Shown in pieces: positions 15,833 to 24,607 of a stretch of DNA of 37,462 bases (positions within the stretch are counted from its first letter, which is position 1; every line of letters starts with the position of its first letter). Source of the stretch: Tannerella sp. oral taxon 808 (GTDB lineage: Bacteria > Bacteroidota > Bacteroidia > Bacteroidales > Tannerellaceae); contig MIQB01000013.1 of the NCBI GenBank assembly GCA_002890585.1, positions 1 through 37,462 of the forward strand, in the 5' to 3' direction. Both the position numbers and the translations under genes were made by a program. A model generated the notes under the pieces. It was not told the DNA's origin, did not search any database, and saw only the letters and a program-made list of their open reading frames with translations.

Positions 15833-17512
15833 CTAAGTGAAGAGGAGGACCATGAGCTGGGCGGTGAGGACGCGTAGGAACATGGTGAGGGGGTAGACGG
15901 TGGCGTAGCCGACTGCGGGGGCGTCGTTGCCGGCGGTGGCGTTGGAGTAGGCCAGGGCGGGGGGATCGGTGGTGCTGCCGGAGAGGAGGCCCATGAGGGT
16001 GAAGTAGTTTAGGCGGAAGAAGCGGCGGGCGATGAGGCCGACGATGATGAGGGGGAGGAAGGTGATGAGGAAGCCGTAGGCTACCCAGGAGGCGCCGCCG
16101 CCGCGGAGGAGGGTGTCGACGAAGCCGTCGCCGGCGCTGATGCCGACTGAGGCGAGGAAGATGGTGATGCCGACTTCGCGGAGCATGAGGTTGGCGCTGG
16201 TGGTGGTGTAGGTGACGAGGCCGTAGCGCGATCCGAAGCGGCTGAAGAGGATGGCCACGATGAGGGGGCCGCCGGCCAGGCCGAGCTTGACGGGGCGGGG
16301 GATGCCGGGCAGGAGCAGGGGGATGCTGCCGAGGAAGACGCCCAGGGCGATGCCGAGGAAGAGGGGGATGAGGTTGGGCTCGTTGAGGCGCTTCATGGAG
16401 TTGCCGAGGACTTTCTCCACGGCTTCGATGGCCGCGGGGGTGCCGACGACGTTGACGCGGTCGCCCACTTGCAGGCTGAGGCGGGGGGTGGCTACGAGGT
16501 CGATGCCGGCGCGGTTGATGCGGGTGATGTTGATGCCGCCGCAGGACTGGCGGAGGCGTAGCTCGCCGAGGCGTTTGCCATTGACTTCGGGCTTGGTGAC
16601 GAGGATGCGGCGGTTCACGAGTTCGCTTTCGCGGCGGAGCCATTCTTCTTGCTTCAGGGGGGCTTCTTCGCCGACGAAGGTGCGGACGGTGGGGGCGTCG
16701 TGTTCGGTGGTGATGACAAGGACGCGGTCGCCCTCGTGCAGGGTGGTCAGGCCGGAGACGATCTCGGTGCGGCCGTCGCTACAGTAGCGGATGCGTGAGA
16801 TGACGAACTCGCAGTGGGTCATGAGGGCGGAGAGCTCGCCGACGGTGCGGCCGAAGAGGGCGGGGTTTTTGACGACGAGTAGCATGGGGTGGGCTTCGCG
16901 GTCGTGCGTGTCGTCTTCGGCCTCGAGGTGGGCCGTCTCTGTGTCATAATCGATGCGGAAGAGGAAGCGCAGGCTAATGATGGCCAGGATGATGCCGACG
17001 ACGCCTAAGGGGTAGGCTACGGCGTAACCGAGGGCGATGGTGGGGGCTGCTTGGCCGTGGACATCATTGTAGGCCTCCTGCGCGGCGCCGAGGCCGGGGG
17101 TGTTGGTGACGGCGCCTGAGAGGATGCCGACCATCGTCTCTACGGGTGTGCCGGTGATATAATGTATGACGAGCGCGAGGGTGGCGCCGAGGAGGACGAT
17201 GGAGGTGGCCAGCAGGTTGAGCGTGATGCCGCCGCGCTTGAAGGAGGAGAAGAAGCCGGGGCCGACTTGCATGCCGATGGAGTAGACGAAGAGGATGAGG
17301 CCGAACTCTTTGAAGAAGTGCAAGACGAGGGGGTCGATGGTGAGGCCGAAGTGGCCCATGACGATGCCGACGAAGAGGACGAAGGTGATGCCGAGCGAGA
17401 TGCCTGCGATGCGGACTTTGCCGAGCAGGATGCCGAAGACGATGACGAGGGAAAGCAGGATGACGGAGTGCGCCACGCCGGTGCCCCACAGTAGATCAGT
17501 GAACCAGTCCAT
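15833..17512 (-). CDS. AspT/YidE/YbjL-type transporter with two RCK_C domains
   Basis: The 559-residue membrane protein belongs to the aspartate:alanine exchanger (AAEx) family. Two membrane halves (about 1-180 and 380-559), each with a duplicated antiporter domain, enclose two soluble TrkA-C/RCK_C domains (about 200-285 and 290-375; RILVTKPEVNGKRLGELRLRQ marks the second, residues 297 onward). The RCK_C domains suggest ligand-gated control. The substrate is unknown; characterised relatives exchange dicarboxylic amino acids or other organic acids. The start ATG is at 17512, preceded by a -7 box. It stands alone between a terminator and its promoter. Confidence 0.9.
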   Translation of the reverse strand: MDWFTDLLWGTGVAHSVILLSLVIVFGILLGKVRIAGISLGITFVLFVGIVMGHFGLTIDPLVLHFFKEFGLILFVYSIGMQVGPGFFSSFKRGGITLNLLATSIVLLGATLALVIHYITGTPVETMVGILSGAVTNTPGLGAAQEAYNDVHGQAAPTIALGYAVAYPLGVVGIILAIISLRFLFRIDYDTETAHLEAEDDTHDREAHPMLLVVKNPALFGRTVGELSALMTHCEFVISRIRYCSDGRTEIVSGLTTLHEGDRVLVITTEHDAPTVRTFVGEEAPLKQEEWLRRESELVNRRILVTKPEVNGKRLGELRLRQSCGGINITRINRAGIDLVATPRLSLQVGDRVNVVGTPAAIEAVEKVLGNSMKRLNEPNLIPLFLGIALGVFLGSIPLLLPGIPRPVKLGLAGGPLIVAILFSRFGSRYGLVTYTTTSANLMLREVGITIFLASVGISAGDGFVDTLLRGGGASWVAYGFLITFLPLIIVGLIARRFFRLNYFTLMGLLSGSTTDPPALAYSNATAGNDAPAVGYATVYPLTMFLRVLTAQLMVLLFT

Positions 17513-17583
17513 GATAATGAAGAACTAAAGGTGAAAAATGATGGGTGTAGTGTGTAGTGTATTATGGTATGTGTTACCGGGGG

Positions 17584-17591
17584 CAAAGGTA
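17584..17591 (-). promoter_or_regulatory. -7 promoter element for the AspT/YidE-type transporter
   Basis: The minus strand reads TACCTTTG (17591 to 17584), a full match to TAnnTTTG, 71 bases upstream of the start codon. Confidence 0.6.
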
Positions 17592-17626
17592 GGCCCGCGG
17601 AAAACGAAAAGCTAAAAGCTAAAAAT

Positions 17627-17655
17627 GGCCGGGCACCCACGGTGTGTACCCGGCC
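17627..17655. terminator. Terminator downstream of the outer-membrane receptor gene
   Basis: Arms ggccggg (17627-17633) and cccggcc (17649-17655) with a 15-base loop. Reading the minus strand, the right side of the stem is followed by ATTTTTAGC, fitting termination of the gene that ends at 17672. Confidence 0.75.
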
Positions 17656-17671
17656 GTTTTTCGTCTTCGTT

Positions 17672-20083
17672 CTACAGGCGGCTGTTGATGCTGCCCACGC
17701 CCGTGTCTCGTTGGCGGGAGCGCTTCACCTTGTCTGACCCGAAGCGGTAGGTGAAGCCGAGGAGGATGTATCGGTAGTCGGACTGGGCCCAGCCGTCGTT
17801 GTCGATGTTGCTGTAGCGGAAGGTGTAATAGGAGGTTCCCCAACGGAAGGGGTCGTTCAGTGTGGCGGAGAGCGAGCCGCGGCCGTCCCAGAGCGATTTC
17901 TCGGCGCTGAGCTCCATGGAGCCGTACGCCCGGTAGCGCCTCGCGAGGTACCAGCGAGGCGTGACGGCGTAGCCGCTCAGCTGCATTTGCCATCCACGAC
18001 CCCAGTCGAAGCGGTTGTTCAGGTATACGTGGCCGTAAACGGTAGTTTGCTTGAAGTCGCCGCCCATAAATCGCGACTGATAGTTTCTGTAAAAGCCGTT
18101 GGCACTCACGTTCATCGTCCAGCGGGGGAGGAGGTTGAGCGGCAGGTTCAGCGAGAGGGTGAGGAGGTCGACTTTCCCGAAGTTCGTGTAGCGGTAGCGC
18201 TGCATGCGGGTGGCGTCGTCTTGCGAGGGCTCTTGGATGATCATGCCGTCGGTGTGGGTGTAGGAGAGGGAGAGGCTGTAGCTGCGGAGGCGGTAGACCA
18301 TTTGCAGGTTGTGGCGGTAGCTCGGCTGCAGGTCGGGGTTGCCCTCCTGATAAGCCGTTGGCGATTCGTAAAAGCGGAAGGGGTTCAGGCTGCTGAACGA
18401 GGGGCGATCGACTTTGCGCGCGTAGGAGAGGGAGAGCGACTGCCCGCGTCCGAGGGCCACTTGCGCCGAGGCGGAGGGGAAGAGCTCCCAGTGGCGGTGG
18501 GTGAAGCCGGTGTCGCCCACCTCTTGGTAGCCATCTTGGAAGGTGTGTTCGGCCCGCAGCCCGGCCGAGCAGCTGAAGCGTTCGCCCCAGGCGCGGCTAA
18601 GATTGACGTAGAGGCCGCCGATCTGCTCTTTGTAGATGAAGTGGTTTGACTGGCGCGGGTTCTCCACCCATGCGTCGGCCGCAGCCAGCGCGAGTCCGCG
18701 CAGGTCGTTGTCGCGGCGGATGGCGCTCAGCTGGATGCCCGTCTCTAATTTGACTTCAGCAGGCAGGGGCGCCTCGAGGTCTGTTTTGAGCATCCATGCG
18801 TTTGTCTTTTGGAACACGCTGTGGCCACTGCCCTCCCGGGGGCGGAGCTCACGGCCGTCGGGGGCGACGTAGTGGAAGACCATCTGTTGCTCTTGGTTAT
18901 GGTCAGCGTAGGCATAGATGGCGTCCGTGGAGAGGCGCGTCTGCTTGGTGGGTGTCCAAACGTGGTTCAGGTCTAAGGAGAGGTTGTTGTTATAAATATC
19001 CATCGTCAGCGAGGAGGCGATTCCCGAATCGACCTCAGCGTGACCGATGCGGCGGATGTCGGTCGTGGAGCGGTTGGTGTTGCCGCCGTCGTAGCGGCCG
19101 ACGCGTGCCAAGAAACCAAACGTGTGGCGGTCCGAGGCGTACCAATCGACGCCGAGGGAGCCGTTGTGCCCCGTTCCGCTGGGGCGGAACACGCTGTGCT
19201 CGGTGTACTCCAAGGGGACGGCGAGCGTGTGGTAGCGGTTCACGTTGTGGTTTTCATGCTCGTAGCGCCCCATGTTGCCGCCGTAGCTGCCGTAGACGTT
19301 CCATCGGCCGGCGCGGTAGTTGGCGCTGAGGTTAGGCTCAAAGGCGGGGCCGGTGGTCTTGAGGTAGTAGTTCGCGGAGGCCGTTCCGTTGTACCCCATC
19401 GACTCGTCGCGGCGCAGGCGGATGTCGATGATAGCCCCGGAGTGGGCGGCTTCGTAGCGCGCCGGCGGATTGGTGATGAGCTCCACGCGCTCGATGCGTT
19501 CGGCCTGCAAGGTCTTGAGGAGCTGGTCAACGCTCGCCCCTGTCAGGTCGGCCGGCTTACCGTTGATGTAGACCACGGCCGGCTTGCCCACGACGGAGAA
19601 TCCGCCGGTCGACTCGGTGATGACACCCGGCAACTGTCTGAGGACATCGGCCGCGTTCTTTCCGGCAGTCAGCATGTAGACCTCGGGGCGGACCACCAAG
19701 CGGTCAGACTTCTGCAAGACGGGCGGTGCGGCGGCCGTCACCGTCACCTCGCTCAGCCCGACGCCCGTTTCGGCGAGGGTGATCACGCCGGCGTCGGTGT
19801 GCGAGGGGCCGACGTCGACTTGTTTATGCACCGTTTGAAAGCCGATTAAACGGACTTCGAGTGTGTAGCGACCGGCGCTGACGCCGCTGAATCGGAAGAG
19901 GCCCGTGGCGTCCGTGACGCTCCCGCCGCGGAGCACGGAGTCGGCCGTGTAGAGTGCGGCTGTGGCAAATTCGAGGGGTTTGCCGGCCGAGTTCGTCACG
20001 CGGCCGGTGAAGACATTTTGCGCCTGAGCTGCGGTCAGGGAGAGGCTCAGGTAGATGAGAAGGAGTGGGATAGAGTGTTTCAT
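17672..20083 (-). CDS. TonB-dependent receptor-like outer-membrane beta-barrel protein
   Basis: An 803-residue protein with a signal peptide (MKHSIPLLLIYLSLSLTAAQ, then AQ), an N-terminal carboxypeptidase-regulatory-like beta-sandwich (about 24-105; VFTGRVTNSAGKPLEFATA), a plug region (KNAADVLRQLPGVITESTGG) and a long outer-membrane beta-barrel of the PF14905 type with alternating aromatic strands. It should reside in the outer membrane; the ligand is unknown. No SusD partner is adjacent, which argues against a standard glycan SusCD pair. I start at ATG 20083; the longer open frame to 20275 reads through a repeat element. Confidence 0.88.
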   Translation of the reverse strand: MKHSIPLLLIYLSLSLTAAQAQNVFTGRVTNSAGKPLEFATAALYTADSVLRGGSVTDATGLFRFSGVSAGRYTLEVRLIGFQTVHKQVDVGPSHTDAGVITLAETGVGLSEVTVTAAAPPVLQKSDRLVVRPEVYMLTAGKNAADVLRQLPGVITESTGGFSVVGKPAVVYINGKPADLTGASVDQLLKTLQAERIERVELITNPPARYEAAHSGAIIDIRLRRDESMGYNGTASANYYLKTTGPAFEPNLSANYRAGRWNVYGSYGGNMGRYEHENHNVNRYHTLAVPLEYTEHSVFRPSGTGHNGSLGVDWYASDRHTFGFLARVGRYDGGNTNRSTTDIRRIGHAEVDSGIASSLTMDIYNNNLSLDLNHVWTPTKQTRLSTDAIYAYADHNQEQQMVFHYVAPDGRELRPREGSGHSVFQKTNAWMLKTDLEAPLPAEVKLETGIQLSAIRRDNDLRGLALAAADAWVENPRQSNHFIYKEQIGGLYVNLSRAWGERFSCSAGLRAEHTFQDGYQEVGDTGFTHRHWELFPSASAQVALGRGQSLSLSYARKVDRPSFSSLNPFRFYESPTAYQEGNPDLQPSYRHNLQMVYRLRSYSLSLSYTHTDGMIIQEPSQDDATRMQRYRYTNFGKVDLLTLSLNLPLNLLPRWTMNVSANGFYRNYQSRFMGGDFKQTTVYGHVYLNNRFDWGRGWQMQLSGYAVTPRWYLARRYRAYGSMELSAEKSLWDGRGSLSATLNDPFRWGTSYYTFRYSNIDNDGWAQSDYRYILLGFTYRFGSDKVKRSRQRDTGVGSINSRL

Positions 20084-20099
20084 TTTTGAGGGTATGTTG

Positions 20100-20269
20100 A
20101 TGTGAATGATGATGCCAAATATCGCACCTCCCAAAGCAACCGCATCAAATTGGCGGTAAGCCCAAGTACAAGTGTTTTTGATCTCCGCCAATTGGCGGTA
20201 AGCCCAAGTACGAGTGTTTTTGATCTCCGCCAATTTGATGCAGTTGCCCTGATTCATCATGTGAATGAT
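20100..20269. repeat. Inverted-repeat element containing two 42-bp units, flanked by an 11-bp direct repeat
   Basis: Two 42-bp units (20148-20189 and 20190-20231) differ by a single base. Each begins aattggcgg and ends ccgcc, so the junction is a perfect palindrome CCGCCAATTGGCGG (20185-20198). The pair is framed by 21-bp inverted repeats (20136-20156 and 20227-20247, one mismatch). Outside them ATGTGAATGAT occurs in direct orientation at 20100-20110 and 20259-20269. The layout resembles a small MITE with duplicated target or a structured leader of the receptor gene (start 20083). Confidence 0.75.
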
Positions 20270-20299
20270 TGACAATTACCCCATCCCCCCCCATCTTTG
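20269..20299 (+). promoter_or_regulatory. Possible promoter of the flippase-like gene
   Basis: TTG (20269-20271) and CATCTTTG (20292-20299) are separated by 20 bases and lie 36 bases before the start codon. The -7 box has one deviation from TAnnTTTG. Confidence 0.4.
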
Positions 20300-20334
20300 C
20301 CCGCCGATAAACAAAAGGTAAACACATAGGCTGT

Positions 20335-21345
20335 ATGGACGTAAAAAAGATCGTCAACCAAACCGTCAAGGTCGCACTCCCGTTGCTACTCGGCGTGCTC
20401 CTCTTCTGGTATCTCTACCGCGAGCAAGACTTCGGCGCCATGATGCAAGTCATCCGCGGCGGCGTGCGCTACGACATCCTCCTCTTCTCCCTCCTCTTCG
20501 GCCTTGCGGCCAACATCACCCGCGGCTATCGCTGGGGGCTGCTCATCGACTCGCTTGGCCGACGCGTACGGCGGCGCAACGTCGTCTTCGCCGTGCTGGG
20601 CAACTACGCCGTCAACATGGCCCTGCCGCGTGTGGGCGAGATCTGGCGCTGCGGCGTGACGGCCAAGTATGAGCGCGTGCCCTTCACCAAGCTCCTCGGC
20701 ACCCTCTTCGTCGATCGCATTATGGACACCCTCATGGTCGGCCTCCTCACCCTCAGCCTCGGCGTCTTCAACATCGGCTTCTTTCGCCACTTCTTCGCCG
20801 AGAATCCGCCCACGCTCATCGCCACGCTCTATGCCCTCGTGCGCTCACCGTGGACTTACATCGCCCTCATCCTGACCATTGCTGCCGGCTGGTTCGTCTT
20901 CGTTCGCATGAAGCACCTGCCGCTTGTCCGCAAGCTCACTCAGCTGCTGCTGAACGTCTGGGAGGGTATCCGCAGCCTATGGACGATCCATCACAAGGGG
21001 CGCTTCCTCGTCCAGACCCTCGCCATTTGGGTGGGTTACTTCCTCTACTTCTACACCACCTTCTACGCCTTCGACTTCACCCGCCCGCTCGGCATCCGCA
21101 TCGGCCTCATCGCCTTTGCCATGAGCAGCCTTGGCGTGGCCGTACCCGTGCAGGGCGGCATTGGCGTGTGGCACTTCATGGTCATCTCCACCCTTGTAGC
21201 CTTCGGTGTCGATCGCACCGATGCGGCCGCCTTCGCGCTCGTTGTCTTCACCGTGCAGACCGTCTGGGTTATCCTCTGCGGCCTCTTCGGCATCTTCGCC
21301 CTTCCGCTGCTCAATAGCGACACCGATCGAGCGCCCGAGCAATAG
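20335..21345 (+). CDS. Lysylphosphatidylglycerol synthase TM-region / flippase-like family protein (UPF0104)
   Basis: A 336-residue integral membrane protein with about eight hydrophobic helices, matching the N-terminal flippase-like part of MprF/AglD2 (start MDVKKIVNQTVKVALPLLLG; conserved RGYRWGLLI and NYAVNMALPRVGEIWRCG). The catalytic lysyl-transferase domain of MprF is absent. It may move lipids or lipid-linked sugars between leaflets; the substrate is unknown. It is a single gene followed by short hairpins (21346-21400). Confidence 0.85.
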   Translation: MDVKKIVNQTVKVALPLLLGVLLFWYLYREQDFGAMMQVIRGGVRYDILLFSLLFGLAANITRGYRWGLLIDSLGRRVRRRNVVFAVLGNYAVNMALPRVGEIWRCGVTAKYERVPFTKLLGTLFVDRIMDTLMVGLLTLSLGVFNIGFFRHFFAENPPTLIATLYALVRSPWTYIALILTIAAGWFVFVRMKHLPLVRKLTQLLLNVWEGIRSLWTIHHKGRFLVQTLAIWVGYFLYFYTTFYAFDFTRPLGIRIGLIAFAMSSLGVAVPVQGGIGVWHFMVISTLVAFGVDRTDAAAFALVVFTVQTVWVILCGLFGIFALPLLNSDTDRAPEQ

Positions 21346-21398
21346 CCGCTGCCCTAACGCTCAGGCAGCAAGCGCGTCTGTATGGCTATTATATAGCC
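21345..21398. other. Two small inverted repeats after the flippase-like gene
   Basis: GCTGCC/GGCAGC flank an about 10-base loop near 21348-21370, and GGCTAT-TAT-ATAGCC is at 21384-21398. They may form weak transcript-end structures; no T tract follows. Confidence 0.4.
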
Positions 21399-21484
21399 GC
21401 ACAGAAACGAACGCGCCCCCCCACGATATATAAAAGGTATACCCCCACGCCCCACATTCCACTTCTTCCTTCCTTGCGTTCTGC

Positions 21485-21492
21485 TACTTTTG
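21485..21492 (+). promoter_or_regulatory. -7 promoter element for the DUF1573 pair
   Basis: TACTTTTG at 21485-21492, 31 bases before the start codon of the first DUF1573 gene. No good -33 box is visible. Confidence 0.6.
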
Positions 21493-21523
21493 CCCCCGTT
21501 ATTTACTTTAATCATAGATAGAA

Positions 21524-21922
21524 ATGAAACGTATCTTATTTGTATTGACAGCCATCCTCCTGATGGCAGCGGGCACCATCTCTGCCCAAGAAAAGAGCGC
21601 GTCGATCACAGCCACAGGCAGTGCGACCTTTGACTTCGGTGACATTAAAGAGGCGGCAGGCCCCGCCAGCCACATCTTTACAATCATGAACAACGGCGAG
21701 TTGCCCCTCGTCATCTCGCGCGTCGTAGCCTCCTGCGGCTGCACCACGCCAGAGTGGACCAAGGAGCCCATCGCCCCAGGCAAGACGGGCCAGATCAAAG
21801 TGACCTACAACCCCGCCGGACGCCCCGGTAAGTTCGTCAAGACCATCTCCGTCTACAGCAACGGAAAGGCCGACGGCAATTATGTCCTGACCATCCGCGG
21901 TAATGTCATTCAAAACTCCTGA
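21524..21922 (+). CDS. DUF1573 domain protein, exported, single domain
   Basis: The 132-residue protein has a signal peptide (MKRILFVLTAILLMAAGTIS, AQ) and one DUF1573 Ig-like beta-sandwich (about 28-125). The family marks TFDFGDIKE, SCGCTTPEW and YNPAGRPGKF are all present. DUF1573 proteins are periplasmic or surface-exposed in Bacteroidota and have no assigned function; the SCGC pair may form a disulfide or bind metal. It lies seven bases before a second, multi-domain DUF1573 gene, clearly one operon. Confidence 0.9.
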   Translation: MKRILFVLTAILLMAAGTISAQEKSASITATGSATFDFGDIKEAAGPASHIFTIMNNGELPLVISRVVASCGCTTPEWTKEPIAPGKTGQIKVTYNPAGRPGKFVKTISVYSNGKADGNYVLTIRGNVIQNS

Positions 21923-21929
21923 CACTGGG

Positions 21930-23357
21930 ATGGCCGGTAAACATCACCACGCACTCAGTCTATTTATAGCAATTCAATGTCTCTTTCTGTGGCAGAGCCT
22001 ATCTGCCCAGAAAGAGGCAAAATTGTTTATAGCCCAAACCGTTCACGACTTCGGACGCATCGAGGCCAAGCGCGGGCCAGTGAAGCACACCTTCGTTGTA
22101 CGCAATGATGGCGAGGCACCCCTCGAGCTGCTCCGCGTCGCCTGCGCCAACCGCCTCGTCACCACCCAGTGGCCCAAGACGCCCATCGGCGCCGGACAGA
22201 CGGCACGCATCGAGGTGACATACAACCCCGCCGGGCAGTCAGGCGACTTCAACACCCTGCTCGAGGTGCTCAGCAATGCATCCACCGAGGCCACCGCGCT
22301 CGTGATTAAAGGCAACGTCCGCCCCGATCCAAACGCACCCAAAGCCGCCGCGGCCGAGTTCTCCCCCGACCAGTGGACGTTCGACTTTGGGAAGATCAAG
22401 GAAGAAGACGGCTTTGCGATGCACGTCTTCCGCATCAAGAACACGGGTACAGCACCGCTGAACATCTCCCACGTGCAATCCTCATGCGGTTGCACAGAGC
22501 CGGAGTGGACACGCACCCCCATCCCCGCAGGCAGCACGGGCGATGTGGTCATCACCTACGACCCGACAGACCGCCCCGGCCCCTTCCGCAAGAACGTCAC
22601 CGTCTACTCCGACGCCAAGGGCAGCCGCCATAAGCTAACCATCACCGGCGAAGTGATCCCCGCGCAGCATGATCAGAAGATCACCTACCCCGACACCATC
22701 GGACACATCGGCGCGCAGCAACATCGCTTCGACTTCTACCTGCTCCGCGAGCGCGAGATCGCCTCGCAAGAGGTGTGGATACAGAACCTATCCGAAAGCG
22801 ACATGAGGCTCTCCTTCACCCACCTGCCGGCTTACATCCATGTGGAAGCCCCCACGATGCTCTCGCCCCAAAAGCCAGAACGCATGAAAGTGACCGTCGA
22901 TGCTAAGGCCATACATGGCAAAGGGCGCATCATTGGGCACTTCGTATGGAAGTCGCAAAAGGCATCGGGCGGTGAGGCCGTCACGCGTGAGATCCCCGTA
23001 GCCGTGAATGTGGTGGACGACTTCAGTACCCTTTCGCAAGCGGATAAGGACGCAGGACCTGCACTGAAACTCTCCGCCACCGTCATTGACTTTACCCAGA
23101 AGAAGGGCACCACCAAGCAACAGCTCACCCTCACGAACGCTGGCCGTAGCCCACTCGCCTTCTATAGCCTCACCTGCGACGCGCCGTGGCTCAAGATCGC
23201 CGGTAACAAGAAGAAGACGCTCCGCCCAGGCGAATCGATGACGCTCACGCTAACCCTTAAACGCAAGGAGCGTACGGGTCAGGCTGGCGCCGATCTCTAC
23301 GTCGTTTGCAACGACCCGCAAGGCCCTGTGCGCATCGTGCGCATCAAGGCTGAATAA
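21930..23357 (+). CDS. Multi-domain DUF1573 protein, exported
   Basis: A 475-residue protein starting MAGKHHHALSLFIAIQCLFL, then SAQ as cleavage site. Domain one (about 30-130) keeps TVHDFGRIEAK and YNPAGQSG but has lost the CGC motif (ACANRLVTTQW). Domain two (about 140-245) is canonical, with TFDFGKIKEEDG, SSCGCTEPEW and YDPTDRPG. A third region (about 245-475) is built of weaker Ig-like repeats. ATG 21903 is also in frame but overlaps the previous gene and puts charged residues before the signal peptide, so I prefer 21930. The tandem expansion suggests a scaffold or adhesion-like surface protein, but function is unknown. Confidence 0.87.
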   Translation: MAGKHHHALSLFIAIQCLFLWQSLSAQKEAKLFIAQTVHDFGRIEAKRGPVKHTFVVRNDGEAPLELLRVACANRLVTTQWPKTPIGAGQTARIEVTYNPAGQSGDFNTLLEVLSNASTEATALVIKGNVRPDPNAPKAAAAEFSPDQWTFDFGKIKEEDGFAMHVFRIKNTGTAPLNISHVQSSCGCTEPEWTRTPIPAGSTGDVVITYDPTDRPGPFRKNVTVYSDAKGSRHKLTITGEVIPAQHDQKITYPDTIGHIGAQQHRFDFYLLREREIASQEVWIQNLSESDMRLSFTHLPAYIHVEAPTMLSPQKPERMKVTVDAKAIHGKGRIIGHFVWKSQKASGGEAVTREIPVAVNVVDDFSTLSQADKDAGPALKLSATVIDFTQKKGTTKQQLTLTNAGRSPLAFYSLTCDAPWLKIAGNKKKTLRPGESMTLTLTLKRKERTGQAGADLYVVCNDPQGPVRIVRIKAE

Positions 23358-23501
23358 AGTAGTCAGGAGGCAGTTAGGGGTAGTAAAGAGTAGAACCTAC
23401 TATTTCTCTCTATATCCTTCACTACCTCTGGCTACTTCCAACTACCCTCTAACTACTTCTAACTCCCCTCTACTACTCCTCACCACCCTTTATAGCACAA
23501 C
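23358..23501. other. Strand-asymmetric low-complexity spacer
   Basis: The first part (to about 23394) is purine-rich with gtag/gtagt words; from about 23400 it turns pyrimidine-rich with repeated ctaactactt, actaccctct and tactactcct words. The two halves are partly complementary, so a long imperfect hairpin is possible. No coding frame or clear promoter is seen. Confidence 0.5.
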
Positions 23502-24584
23502 ATGAACCATCCCGAAAACGATGAGAAATACAAAGGCCTGAAGGTGAACAGCGGCACCTCTTACGCGCCGACCATCAGCCCCTACCTCGCGGCCCGACGC
23601 CCGCGCCGATTCACCACCACAGAGTTTGTCGAAGGCATCCTCCGCGGCGACACCTCCATCCTCAGCCAGGCAGTCACGCTCGTGGAGAGCTCGCGGCATG
23701 ACCACCAACAGCAGGCGCAAGAGATCATCGAACGCTGCCTGCCACACACCGGACACTCCGTCCGCATCGGCATCACGGGGGTGCCAGGCGCTGGAAAGAG
23801 CACCTCCATCGATGTCTTCGGGATGCACATCCTGAAGCGAGGCCACAAGCTGGCCGTCCTGGCCATCGACCCCAGTAGCGAGCGCTCGAAGGGCAGCATC
23901 TTGGGCGACAAGACGCGCATGGAGACACTCTCGCGCGAGAAGAACGCCTTCATCCGCCCCTCGCCCACGGCTGGTTCCTTGGGCGGCGTAGCCCGCAAGA
24001 CGCGTGAGACGATCATCCTCTGCGAGGCCGCTGGCTTCGACACCGTCTTCGTCGAGACCGTCGGCGTGGGCCAGAGCGAGACGGCCGTCCATTCGATGGT
24101 CGACTTCTTCCTGCTCATCCAGCTGGCTGGTACGGGCGATGAGCTGCAGGGCATCAAGCGCGGCATCATGGAGATGGCCGACGGCATCGTCATCAACAAG
24201 GCCGACGGCGACAACATCCGCCGCGCTGAGATGGCCGCGGGCCACTTCCGCAACGCCCTCCACCTCTTCCCCCCGACGGAGTCTGGCTGGTTCCCCAAGG
24301 TGCTGACCTACTCCGGCTATTACGGCCTCGGCATCGATAAGGTCTGGGCGATGATCGATGAATACATGGCCTTCACGAAGGCGAACGGATACTTCGACCT
24401 CAAGCGTAACCGCCAGGCGAAGTATTGGATGTACGAGAGCATCCACGACATGCTGCGCGACGCCTTCTATCGCCACCCGGGCATCGAGGAACGCCTGCCC
24501 ATCGTCGAGCAGCAGGTGCTTCACAACGAGCTCAGCTCCTTCGTGGCCGCAAAGGAGATGATGGACATCTTCTTGAAGAAGTGA
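23502..24584 (+). CDS. meaB: Methylmalonyl-CoA mutase-associated GTPase MeaB
   Basis: A 360-residue G3E-family GTPase. Walker A is GVPGAGKS (93-100), followed by LAVLAIDPSSERSKGSILGD, the switch region VETVGVGQSE and the base-recognition NKADGDN. MeaB protects and reloads adenosylcobalamin on methylmalonyl-CoA mutase, which Bacteroidales use to make propionate from succinate. The mutase subunits are not in the window. cobI, a cobalamin gene, lies 5 kb downstream but is not linked by operon structure. Confidence 0.95.
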   Translation: MNHPENDEKYKGLKVNSGTSYAPTISPYLAARRPRRFTTTEFVEGILRGDTSILSQAVTLVESSRHDHQQQAQEIIERCLPHTGHSVRIGITGVPGAGKSTSIDVFGMHILKRGHKLAVLAIDPSSERSKGSILGDKTRMETLSREKNAFIRPSPTAGSLGGVARKTRETIILCEAAGFDTVFVETVGVGQSETAVHSMVDFFLLIQLAGTGDELQGIKRGIMEMADGIVINKADGDNIRRAEMAAGHFRNALHLFPPTESGWFPKVLTYSGYYGLGIDKVWAMIDEYMAFTKANGYFDLKRNRQAKYWMYESIHDMLRDAFYRHPGIEERLPIVEQQVLHNELSSFVAAKEMMDIFLKK

Positions 24585-24607
24585 AATAGAAGAAAGGGGG
24601 TGCACAC

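Noticed and set aside
15175..15836. Long open frames on both strands through the 42-bp array, encoding 14-residue repeats
   Set aside because: The 42-bp period is a multiple of three, so frames stay open automatically. Frames are open on both strands, and the hairpin covariation argues for structure, not protein.
15723..16643. A 306-codon Pro/Arg/His-rich minus-strand frame
   Set aside because: It is a shadow of the AspT/YidE-type transporter gene, which has clear family features.
20084..20275. N-terminal extension of the outer-membrane receptor by 64 residues
   Set aside because: The extension is encoded by the repeat element, and the signal peptide starts at 20083.
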